A stretch of DNA of 64,000 nucleotides, from positions 806,001-870,000 of the forward strand of contig OZ219860.1 of assembly GCA_964291545.2 (NCBI GenBank). The letters are read 5' to 3'. A model generated the notes under the pieces. The model searched no databases. It was not told where the DNA came from and saw only the letters and a program-made list of their open reading frames with translations. This DNA is from G963667675 sp964291545. GTDB lineage: Bacteria; Chloroflexota; Dehalococcoidia; Lucifugimonadales; UBA3495. Shown in pieces: positions 24,353-31,076 of the stretch (position 1 is the stretch's first letter; the number at the start of each line of letters is the position of its first letter). A program made the translations under genes and the position numbers.

Positions 24353-24563
24353 GCCCCGAGTGAAACAACCCTGCGTGTGCATTCTCACAAGCAATCGGAA
24401 CGGCGCCCTGTATCTTGGAGTTTCCTCGAGTGGCGAGACTTGTATGAAGACCTGGCTTGAACTGGATTCCGGTTTTCACCGGAATGACGGTCACGCAAAG
24501 GTCTCCGCAGGCGGGAATCTCGCGCCTCTGGGCGCTGCCACGTCCGTCCCGAAAGAATTGGGA

Positions 24564-24614
24564 GCAGCCCGTCCGTTCCCCCTTCGAGAACCTCAGGACG
24601 AACGGACGGGCTGC
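24564..24614. repeat. Family A hairpin repeat with 15-bp perfect arms
   Basis: GCAGCCCGTCCGTTC and GAACGGACGGGCTGC pair perfectly around CCCCTTCGAGAACCTCAGGAC. This is the longest arm of the family in this window. Confidence 0.8.
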
Positions 24615-24722
24615 GGGGTGGGTGGGCAGGACGGAGTTTGGGGGCATGGATTTTAGACCCCCGCCACCGCGGGGGTGACGGTTGGGGGATGGGGATGTGG
24701 GGGACGCACCCCCCACCCCCAG

Positions 24723-24752
24723 TGAGAGGAAATGAGAGCAAATGAAAGGCAA
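24723..24752 (+). repeat. 10-bp-periodic array, TGAGAGGAAA x3
   Basis: TGAGAGGAAA, TGAGAGCAAA and TGAAAGGCAA are consecutive decamers. The array ends about 30 bases before the next start codon and is followed by CCTAAAATTT. A near-identical array with the same trailing CCTAGAATTT is at 25521-25550. Confidence 0.8.
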
Positions 24753-24782
24753 CCTAAAATTTCAACCAAGAGGTGAACAAGA

Positions 24783-25142
24783 ATGAGCCAGCTATCCTAC
24801 GTCAGGTCTCGAATCAACGCCCTCCGCCGCAAGTTCGCCCTCGAAATATCCCACAACCAGATCCGGCCCATGGTCGAAGACTTTTGCTCCGAGTCCTATG
24901 CCGCCGCCATGGCCCGCAAGCCCTTGCCCGACCAATGGGACTTCTTTCCCAAAGTGGCCGCCGCTGGATTCCGCCTCCCCACCTTCACGGCCGCCCACTC
25001 CTACCTGGAGCGTTGCCTCGCCCAAAAAGTCCTGCCAGGAGTCGAACATCTGCTGGGCGCCCTGCTACCCTGGGCCACCCTCCGCGGCCTCGTCGTCCTG
25101 TCCGCCGACGGCCCGCCCGTCCCCGTCCCCGAAAGCGCCTGA
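24783..25142 (+). CDS. Hypothetical protein in a repeat-flanked cassette
   Basis: 119 residues from ATG 24783, with AGAGGTG about nine bases upstream. It begins SQLSYVRSRINALRRKFALE and is mostly helical with several aromatic residues (QWDFFPKVAAAGFRLPTF, YLERCL, LLGALLPWATLRGLVVL). There is no signal peptide, membrane segment or motif I can assign. It lies after the HTH remnant, with the 10-bp array immediately upstream and a 49-bp tandem repeat immediately downstream. Association with the HTH gene as a two-gene accessory unit is plausible but not shown. Confidence 0.6.
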   Translation: MSQLSYVRSRINALRRKFALEISHNQIRPMVEDFCSESYAAAMARKPLPDQWDFFPKVAAAGFRLPTFTAAHSYLERCLAQKVLPGVEHLLGALLPWATLRGLVVLSADGPPVPVPESA

Positions 25143-25163
25143 TGCGCCCAATACGCCAGAAGG

Positions 25164-25432
25164 GGAGCCCGTCCGTTCGTCCTGAGCGCAACCCCGTCAG
25201 TTTGTCCTGAAAGGAGCCCGTCCGTTCGTCCTGAGCGCAGCCCCGTCAGTTTGTCCTGAAAGGAGCCCGTCCGTTCGTCCTGAGCGCAGCCCCGTCAGTT
25301 TGTCCTGAAAGGAGCCCGTCCGTTCGTCCTGAGCGCAGCCCCGTCAGTTTGTCCTGAAAGGAGCCCGTCCGTTCGTCCTGAGCGCAGCCCCGTCAGTTTG
25401 TCCTGAAAGGAGCCCGTCCGTTCGTCCTGACC
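25164..25432 (+). repeat. 49-bp tandem repeat, about 5.5 copies
   Basis: Units start at 25164, 25213, 25262, 25311, 25360 and 25409, each beginning GGAGCCCGTCCGTTCGTCCT and ending GTCAGTTTGTCCTGAAA. The first unit differs at one base, the others are identical, and the sixth is cut short. The unit contains one half of the family A hairpin (CCGTTCGTCCTGAG). This is a recent expansion typical of a variable-number tandem repeat. Confidence 0.92.
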
Positions 25433-25520
25433 CCGTCCTGAGGTTCTCGAAGGAGGCTCTCGAAGGGGGAACGGACGGGCGGGGGATGTCGGGACCGCCC
25501 CAAACCAGCCAACACCCAAA

Positions 25521-25550
25521 TGAGAGGATATGAGAGGAAATGAAAGGCGA
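25521..25550 (+). repeat. 10-bp-periodic array, TGAGAGGATA/AAA x3
   Basis: TGAGAGGATA, TGAGAGGAAA and TGAAAGGCGA are consecutive decamers, followed by CCTAGAATTT. They lie about 80 bases upstream of the SDR gene at 25628. Confidence 0.8.
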
Positions 25551-25627
25551 CCTAGAATTTTCGGCGCTTTGCCCGCCCAGCCTCCTCCCTGCTACAATCC
25601 CTCAAAACCTGAGGCTGAGGAGGCCAA

Positions 25628-26401
25628 ATGAGACTGGAAAATAAGGTCGCCGTTATCAGCGGCGGCGCCCGGGGCCAGGGCGCCATCGAGGCCAAGCTCT
25701 TCGCCGGCGAAGGCGCCCGCGTTGTCTTCGGCGACATCCTCGACGATGAGGGCCTCAAGGTCGAGGCCCAGATCAGGGAGGCCGGAGGCGAGGCAACCTA
25801 CGTCCACCTGGACGTGACAGTGGAAGCCGACTGGCAACAGGCCATGGACACCGCCCTCTCCAAGTACGGCAAGCTGGACATCCTGGTAAACAATGCCGCC
25901 ATCGTGCCGCGCGACGGCTCCGGGAATACTATCGAGTCCACCACCGCCGATATCTGGGACCGGATTATGGCCGTCAACACCAAGGGCGTCTTCCTCGGCA
26001 CCAGGTTCGCCATCCCCCTCATGCGCCAGTCCGGCGGCGGCTCCATCATCAACATCTCCTCAGGCGCCGGCATCACGCCCACCCGGGGCACTCCCGCCGT
26101 CTACGCCGCCAGCAAGGGCGCGGTACGCCTGTTCACCAAGTCCACCGCCACTCAACACGCCCAAGACAACATCCGTTGCAACTCAGTGCACCCCGGCCCC
26201 ATCGACACCGATATGCTCAGTCCCCAGGAGATCGACGAAGAAGGCAACCTGGTCCTGGGAGTCATGGAACGGCAGGTCCCCCTGGGCCGTCGCGGCAGAC
26301 CCGATGAGGTGGCCTACGGCGTCCTCTACCTGGCTTCCGACGAGTCGTCCTACGTCACCGGCTCCGAACTCGTTATCGACGGCGGACGCACCGCCCAATA
26401 G
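25628..26401 (+). CDS. SDR family oxidoreductase
   Basis: 257 residues, classical SDR. Features are the N-terminal KVAVISGGARGQG cofactor loop (glycines at 12-18), LDVT around residue 62, NNAA in ILVNNAAIVP, catalytic serine in INISSGAG, and the YAASK pair, with NSVHPGPIDTDM after it. The C-terminal YVTGSELVIDGGRTAQ is standard. It is probably an NAD-dependent alcohol or hydroxy-steroid-like dehydrogenase; the substrate is unknown. GAGGAGG precedes the ATG. It is followed by an LLM flavoenzyme 58 bases downstream, so the two may form an operon that oxidises a small organic compound. Confidence 0.92.
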   Translation: MRLENKVAVISGGARGQGAIEAKLFAGEGARVVFGDILDDEGLKVEAQIREAGGEATYVHLDVTVEADWQQAMDTALSKYGKLDILVNNAAIVPRDGSGNTIESTTADIWDRIMAVNTKGVFLGTRFAIPLMRQSGGGSIINISSGAGITPTRGTPAVYAASKGAVRLFTKSTATQHAQDNIRCNSVHPGPIDTDMLSPQEIDEEGNLVLGVMERQVPLGRRGRPDEVAYGVLYLASDESSYVTGSELVIDGGRTAQ

Positions 26402-26459
26402 CATCCGGCAATGCCTGATCGCTGGAGAAGCATGACCTTAACCCCGACCCGGATGACCC

Positions 26460-27380
26460 ATGCCGGCTGACCTGCGTTGGGGGATCGGCGTCCCCCAGAT
26501 ATTCCCCGACCAGCCTGTGGACATGTCCCTGGTCCGGCGCTGGACCCTGCGGGCCGAGGAACTGGGCTTCGACAGTCTCTGGACCATGGAGGGCATCACC
26601 GGCGGCCTGGCAACCCTGGAACCGGTGACCCTGCTGTCCTACATGTCCGCCCTGACCGAGCGGGTCAAGCTCGGCGTTTCCGTGATCATCGCCCCACACC
26701 GCAACCCGGTGCAGCTCGCCAAGGCCCTGGGAAGCCTCGACACCATCAACCAGGGACGCCTCATACTTGGCATCGGCCTGGGCCACCGGATAATGTCCGA
26801 CGCGTTCGGCATCAGCCCCGAGCACCGGGTGGGCCGGTTCGTCGAAATCATGGACGTGATGAAAGCCCTCTGGACCCAGCCCCAAGCCGACTATTCAGGC
26901 CGGTTCTGGAAGCTGCAAGACACCCGGATGGAACCCAAGCCTGTCCAGAAGCCGCACCCGCCCATCTGGCTGGGCGGATGGCACCCCCGGGTGCTGCGGC
27001 GTGCCGTGCGCCACGCCGACGGTTGGATGGGAGCCGGCGCCAGCTCCACTGAACAGTTCGTCGAGAACATGGGACGCCTGCGCTCGTACCTGGAGGAAGC
27101 AGACAGGGACCCGGCAACGTTCGCCGTCTCCAAGCGGGTCTATCTGGCCATCGACTCAGACGAAGCTCGGGCCGAGGCACGCCTGCGCACCTGGTTCGGC
27201 CACATGTACCGGAACCCCGACATGGCCAACCGGGTATCCGTCTGGGGAAGCCCCTCGACCTGCGCCGAGAAGCTGGTGGAAGTGGCCGACGCCGGCGCCC
27301 AGATGCTAATGCTCAACCCGGTCTACGACCACCTGGAGCAACTGGAAGCGCTGTCATCCGACGTCATACCCAACGTCTAG
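26460..27380 (+). CDS. LLM class flavin-dependent oxidoreductase
   Basis: 306 residues. It has the bacterial luciferase-like TIM barrel: GIGVPQIFP at the N-terminus, RAEELGFDSLWTMEG, VKLGVSVIIAPHRNP, LDTINQGRLILGIGLGHR, EPKPVQKPHPPIWLGGWHPR and WGSPSTCAEKLVEVADAG. Members use FMN or the deazaflavin F420 to oxygenate or reduce substrates. The pattern here is similar to the F420-dependent subgroup, but the cofactor cannot be decided. These enzymes are multiplied in SAR202 Chloroflexota. A partner SDR is directly upstream. Confidence 0.9.
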   Translation: MPADLRWGIGVPQIFPDQPVDMSLVRRWTLRAEELGFDSLWTMEGITGGLATLEPVTLLSYMSALTERVKLGVSVIIAPHRNPVQLAKALGSLDTINQGRLILGIGLGHRIMSDAFGISPEHRVGRFVEIMDVMKALWTQPQADYSGRFWKLQDTRMEPKPVQKPHPPIWLGGWHPRVLRRAVRHADGWMGAGASSTEQFVENMGRLRSYLEEADRDPATFAVSKRVYLAIDSDEARAEARLRTWFGHMYRNPDMANRVSVWGSPSTCAEKLVEVADAGAQMLMLNPVYDHLEQLEALSSDVIPNV

Positions 27381-27423
27381 AGGGACACGCATGACGTCTC
27401 CGGCCGGCCCAGGCGAACAGGCC

Positions 27424-28290
27424 TTATGAGGCCGCTGGACCCGCCTCGATAGCCGCTGCCCGGAAGCCGCGGAGCGCCGGCCAGACTCTCTTAGCCGTAG
27501 CCACCACCGCGAAAGCTACCGTGGCCACCAAGGCCATGGCGGGGCCGGAAGGGAGGTCGGCGTGGTACGACAGGTACAGGCCGGTCACCGCTGAGGCCGA
27601 GCCGATGAGCGCCCCGATGACCATGACTCCCACGAAGCGCCTGGCCAGCAGGTACGCCGTAGCCGCCGGCGTGATCAGCATAGCCATGACCAGCACTATC
27701 CCCGCCGCCTGGATTCCGATGACGATGACCAGCGCCAGAAGCGTCAAAAGCACGTACTCGACCAGGTTCGTCTTTATGCCAACCACCGATGCGCCGACGG
27801 GGTCGAAGGTTGTGTACACCAGCTGCCGGTGGAAGGCATAGAGCCCGACCAGGACCACCCCCGCCAGCGCCAGGGAGATGTACACTTCCGTCTGCAACAC
27901 TCCCAGCACCTGGCCCAACAGCAGGTCTTCGATGTTCACGGTCACGTTGGTGGACTTGGAAAGCATTACCAAGCCAAGGGCGAACGTCCCGGCGAAGACA
28001 ATGCCGATGGACGTGTCCTCGCTGATGCCGGTGCGCCGCGCCACGGTTCCCATCAGCAGCGCCAAGGCAATGCCCGTGGGAACGGCCGCGAAGAACGGGC
28101 TGATCCCCAGGAGGAACGCCACCACCATGCCCGGCAACACCGAGTGGGCCAGCGCGTCGCCCATGAACGCCCTGCCCCTGGTGATGACATAGGCTCCGAG
28201 CACTGGGCACATCACACCCACGACTACCGACACGATCAGGGCCCGGACCATAAAGCTGTACTCAAATGGTCCGACGATGTAGTCGATCAT
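27424..28290 (-). CDS. znuB: Metal (zinc) ABC transporter permease
   Basis: 288 residues from ATG 28290, overlapping the ATPase stop (ATGA). It has about eight membrane helices of the ZnuB/TroC/MntB type: VRALIVSVVVGVMCPVLGAY, then the conserved RGRAFMGDALAHSVLPGMVV, and AAGIVLVMAMLITPAATAYL. It forms the pore of the importer with two ATPase subunits. The neighbouring zur gene and His-rich binding protein point to zinc, though manganese permeases share the fold. A longer upstream reading frame is only a shadow of the ATPase gene. Confidence 0.9.
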   Translation of the reverse strand: MIDYIVGPFEYSFMVRALIVSVVVGVMCPVLGAYVITRGRAFMGDALAHSVLPGMVVAFLLGISPFFAAVPTGIALALLMGTVARRTGISEDTSIGIVFAGTFALGLVMLSKSTNVTVNIEDLLLGQVLGVLQTEVYISLALAGVVLVGLYAFHRQLVYTTFDPVGASVVGIKTNLVEYVLLTLLALVIVIGIQAAGIVLVMAMLITPAATAYLLARRFVGVMVIGALIGSASAVTGLYLSYHADLPSGPAMALVATVAFAVVATAKRVWPALRGFRAAAIEAGPAAS

Positions 28291-29042
28291 GGCAGGCGGC
28301 CCGGGGCGTGAAAGTGGTTGGGGTCGAACTCGATGCCGTGGGAGCCGTACAGCTCTTCGAGAACCGCGGAGGTGAACGCCACGTCGGGCGGCCCGCAGGC
28401 GCACACGTGGTGGTTGATGCACAGCACCTGGTCGAACCGTTCGGCGAGGTTGGTAAGGTCGTGGGTGGCCAGAAGCACCACCCTGCCCTCGTCGCGCAAG
28501 GTCTGGAGGACCTGCACGATTTCTTCCTGCGCTCCCACGTCGACGCCGCTGAACGCTTCGTCGAGCAGAATGATGCTGGCTTCCTGAGCCAGCGCTCGCG
28601 CTATGAACACCCGCTGGCGTTGGCCCCCGGAAAGCTCGGTCATCAGTTTCGAGCGCTGCTCCCACAAGCCGACGCGTCCCAGGCAGGCCCGCACCAGCTC
28701 GCGGTCTCGCCTGCCGGGCCTCCGGAAAAGGCCAACGTGGCAGCAGCCCATGGTCACTACGTCCTCAACGCTGGCGGGGAAGAGCCAGTTGATGCTGTCC
28801 CGCTGGGGAACGTAGGCCAGGGCGCTGCGTTTGGTCCCGGCTCCCCGCAGGGTCACTGTGCCCTGGCTGATCGGCAACACCCCGGCAACGGCGTCGAAAA
28901 GGGTGCTCTTGCCGGCGCCGTTCGGGCCCAGGACGCCCATCAGAGTCCCAGGTCCAACCTCAAAAGTCACGTCGGTGAGAGCTTGGTGTCCTCCGCGCAC
29001 CACGCTTACGTCTTCAACGCTTATACCGGGTTCAAACGTCAT
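28287..29042 (-). CDS. znuC: Metal (zinc) ABC transporter ATP-binding protein
   Basis: 251 residues from ATG 29042, with AAGG nine bases upstream; TTG 29051 is less likely because it abuts that site. It has Walker A GPNGAGKST, the Q-loop at YVPQRDSINW, the signature LSGGQRQRV, Walker B IILLDEAFSGVD and the H-loop histidine in LLATHD. The VPQRDSINWLFPASVEDVV stretch is typical of the manganese/zinc-type importer ATPases. It powers uptake through ZnuB. Confidence 0.92.
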   Translation of the reverse strand: MTFEPGISVEDVSVVRGGHQALTDVTFEVGPGTLMGVLGPNGAGKSTLFDAVAGVLPISQGTVTLRGAGTKRSALAYVPQRDSINWLFPASVEDVVTMGCCHVGLFRRPGRRDRELVRACLGRVGLWEQRSKLMTELSGGQRQRVFIARALAQEASIILLDEAFSGVDVGAQEEIVQVLQTLRDEGRVVLLATHDLTNLAERFDQVLCINHHVCACGPPDVAFTSAVLEELYGSHGIEFDPNHFHAPGRLP

Positions 29043-29070
29043 CGTTGACAACCTTCCCCCGCGTCGGGAC

Positions 29071-30486
29071 CTATTGGAGAGCTTCTACGATGCGCTCAAC
29101 GTTGGTTCTCACCATACCGAGGTACGTCGCCGCGCTGGTGCCCTCGTTGTCCAGGGATCCCGAGTAGAGCCTGACCAGTTCGGCGCCCGATTCGGTGGCG
29201 ACGACGTTGGCCAAACGTTCGCTGACCGTTGTCTCGCCGAACACCGCCGGGACCTGGTTTCTAATGGCCACTTCGATCAGGTCCGCCAGGTCCTCCGGTG
29301 AAGGTTCCACTTCGGTTGTTCCCGCCAAGACGACTCCGATAACGTCAAACCCGTAAAGGGTTGCGAAGTATCCCAGGCTGTCGTGGGAGGTTATCAGCAA
29401 CCGGCGAGCCTCGGGCACGGCCGTCACGTGTTCTGCCGTCCAGGTATGCAATTCGTCCAGTTGGGCGTTATACGCCTCGGCGTTGGCGGCAAATGCGTCG
29501 GCCCGGCCCGGGTCCAACGCGGCCAGTCGGGAGGTAATCTCGTTGACCGCCGTTTTGACCCTGATTGGGTCGAACCAGAAGTGGGGGTCGTGGGTCCCGT
29601 GTCCGTGGCCCTCGTGCGCATCTTCGCCTTCGACCGTTAGTTCCTCAATGGCCTCAATAGCGTCCTCGGCGCTCATGTTACCCTCTTGGGCTTCTTCAAC
29701 GATCTCCAGGATCATGGCAGCGAGCGCTTCTGCTTCACCGTGGTGGTCATCTTCCTCGTCACCGTGGTGGTCGCCCTCCTCCTCTCCTTCTTCGTCGCCG
29801 TGGTCCTCACCCTCTTCTTCCTCATCTCCGTGGTCCTCTTCTTCACCCTCGTCGCCGTGATCCTCGCCCTCGTCGCCGTGGTCTTCACCCTCGAGGGTCT
29901 CTAGAAATTCCTCGATTTCTTCCAGACCTTCTTCAGGGGTGATTTCTCCCTCTTCAACTTCATGCACGATGTGGCTGATCTCTTCGATGAGCTCAACGTC
30001 CTCAATATGGGACTCTCCGAACTCTATGGGGTCGATGAGTTCGGCCAGTTCCACTATGCTCGACTCGTCCCGCGCGGCGCTTTCCACCAACTCATGGAGC
30101 CAGGCTTCCTCCAGGCCCAGGCCGATGCTGAGCACCAGGTCGGCGTCGGCAATTCTAGCGACGTCCTGGGCTCCCGGCTGGTAGGTATGCGGGTCAACTC
30201 CGACGGGCAGCAGGCTGAAGACCTCCACGTGCTCGCCCCCAATGTTCTCTACCCAGTCCGCAACTATATTGGTGGTCGATACCACTTTCAGCGCTGGGGG
30301 CTGCGGCGTCGGTTCTGCCGTGGGTTCAACGGCAGCGGTGGGCGCTTGCGTCGCAGCAGTCTGCGTCGGTGCAGCGTCTCCGTTGCACGCAGCCAACGCC
30401 AGCAACGGGACAGCCGCCAGCAAAGCTATCTTCCAAAGGTCCAACGTCCAGTTTTTAATACTCAGTATCATTTTATGGCCAAACAT
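29071..30486 (-). CDS. znuA: Zinc-binding lipoprotein of an ABC transporter, extended His/acidic loop
   Basis: 471 residues against about 300 in most homologues. Signal peptide and lipobox LALAAC (C34) are followed by a Thr/Pro linker. Cluster A-I ligands are expected at H100 (DPHTY), H302 (DPHFW), H368 (TSHDS) and E418 or D446. The extra length is an insertion at about 165-290. It holds a His/Asp/Glu-rich loop at 201-250 with EDHGDE repeats, flanked by two similar helical segments (EITPEEGLEEIEEFLE at 181-196 and NMSAEDAIEAIEEL at 270-283). Such loops in ZnuA capture or buffer zinc; this one is exceptionally long. ATG 30471 is an alternative start. Confidence 0.92.
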   Translation of the reverse strand: MFGHKMILSIKNWTLDLWKIALLAAVPLLALAACNGDAAPTQTAATQAPTAAVEPTAEPTPQPPALKVVSTTNIVADWVENIGGEHVEVFSLLPVGVDPHTYQPGAQDVARIADADLVLSIGLGLEEAWLHELVESAARDESSIVELAELIDPIEFGESHIEDVELIEEISHIVHEVEEGEITPEEGLEEIEEFLETLEGEDHGDEGEDHGDEGEEEDHGDEEEEGEDHGDEEGEEEGDHHGDEEDDHHGEAEALAAMILEIVEEAQEGNMSAEDAIEAIEELTVEGEDAHEGHGHGTHDPHFWFDPIRVKTAVNEITSRLAALDPGRADAFAANAEAYNAQLDELHTWTAEHVTAVPEARRLLITSHDSLGYFATLYGFDVIGVVLAGTTEVEPSPEDLADLIEVAIRNQVPAVFGETTVSERLANVVATESGAELVRLYSGSLDNEGTSAATYLGMVRTNVERIVEALQ

Positions 30487-30537
30487 CTTAACTCGGTCTT
30501 TCCTTGCCTTTGGGTTGGGTTGGTTGGAGTCCGGCGG

Positions 30538-30566
30538 ATTATATGATATGCAATCTCAATAGTCAA
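30538..30566 (-). promoter_or_regulatory. znuA promoter
   Basis: On the minus strand -35 TTGACT (30561-30566) and a perfect -10 TATAAT (30538-30543) are separated by exactly 17 bases, a near-consensus sigma-A promoter. Transcription would begin around 30531, about 45 bases before the znuA start. Confidence 0.85.
30544..30558 (-). promoter_or_regulatory. Putative Zur operator between -35 and -10 of znuA
   Basis: TGAGATTGCATATCA is an imperfect inverted repeat (TGAGAT/ATATCA). Its architecture is like the Fur/Zur-family 7-1-7 boxes (TGATAAT-n-ATTATCA type). It fills most of the promoter spacer, so bound Zur would block RNA polymerase. The zur gene lies about 45 bases upstream of it. Confidence 0.6.
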
Positions 30567-30601
30567 CTTGCCGGGGCCGACTTGATGTTCATTGGCTTTC
30601 G

Positions 30602-31036
30602 CTAAGAGGCCTCTCCGTTATTGCAACGGTCGCAGATAACGTAGAGCTCGATGCGGTGGCCGACGATTTCGTCGGGGATGTTGTTCCCCAAGCCCCTCAT
30701 CAACCGTTCCACTGTAGCGGCGCGAAACTCTCCCACGTTGCCACACCTGACACAGACGGTGTGGTGATGGTGTCCTACGCGTGACAGACTATACCGGGGA
30801 GCGCCGTCGACCAAGTTCAGCCGGCATACGACGCCGACTTCCATGAGAAGCTTGATGGTTCGGAATATGGTGGCCCTGCCGACACCCGGAAGTTCTTTGC
30901 TGATCTCTTCGGCGGTGAAGCCGTCGCCCTTTCCTTCCAAAATCCGGATGATGGCGCGCCTGGGAGCGGTGGTCCGGTAACCCCGGTCCTCCAGTACGGA
31001 CATAATGTCCGGGTGTGAAGCGTGATGTGTGACCAT
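30602..31036 (-). CDS. zur: Fur-family transcriptional regulator, probably Zur
   Basis: 144 residues from ATG 31036; TTG 31045 is possible. The N-terminal winged helix is VLEDRGYRTTAPRRAIIRIL then FTAEEISKELPGVGRATIFR and the wing VVCRLNLVDGAPRYSL. The dimerisation/metal part has GHHHHTVCVRCG, HRIELYVICDRC; the two CxxC pairs make the structural zinc site. Its place directly before znuACB, with a Fur-type palindrome in the znuA promoter, argues for zinc-responsive repression. A Mn- or Fe-responsive role is less likely but not excluded. Confidence 0.88.
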   Translation of the reverse strand: MVTHHASHPDIMSVLEDRGYRTTAPRRAIIRILEGKGDGFTAEEISKELPGVGRATIFRTIKLLMEVGVVCRLNLVDGAPRYSLSRVGHHHHTVCVRCGNVGEFRAATVERLMRGLGNNIPDEIVGHRIELYVICDRCNNGEAS

Positions 31037-31076
31037 AAGACTCAATCCCGAAGCCCGGCGCCGAAGGGGCTGCCGG

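Larger units (their letters stand above)
23936..24460 (+). pseudogene. HTH protein (terminase-small-subunit-like) with a 3' half made of repeats
   Basis: The open frame from GTG 23936 encodes about 86 residues of normal protein. A charged N-terminus is followed by LSHRQQTALPIIAATPTLAQ and AARSSGIGESALYCWLEDPDF, an HTH typical of small terminase-like or transposition-associated DNA-binding proteins. From about 24209 on, the frame runs through a family B repeat, a family A hairpin and a family C hairpin, giving low-complexity residues to the stop at 24460. The natural C-terminus has thus been lost or replaced. GTGAC boxes at 23926 and 23936 overlap the start. It may be a remnant of a DNA-mobility or regulatory gene; the truncated product could still bind DNA. 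Confidence 0.5.
25143..25627. other. Intergenic region, right border of the accessory island
   Basis: Holds the 49-bp tandem repeat, a composite family A copy at about 25433-25482 and the second TGAGAGGAAA array at 25521-25550. No gene is seen. Confidence 0.6.

Noticed and set aside
25164..25432. CRISPR array
   Set aside because: Units are contiguous 49-base tandem copies; there are no spacers.
28291..28665. N-terminal extension of ZnuB
   Set aside because: It is the out-of-frame reading of znuC. The ATGA overlap gives the proper start.
29962..30546. Plus-strand open frame antisense to znuA
   Set aside because: The His/acidic repeat of znuA generates long opposite-strand frames; there is no family match.
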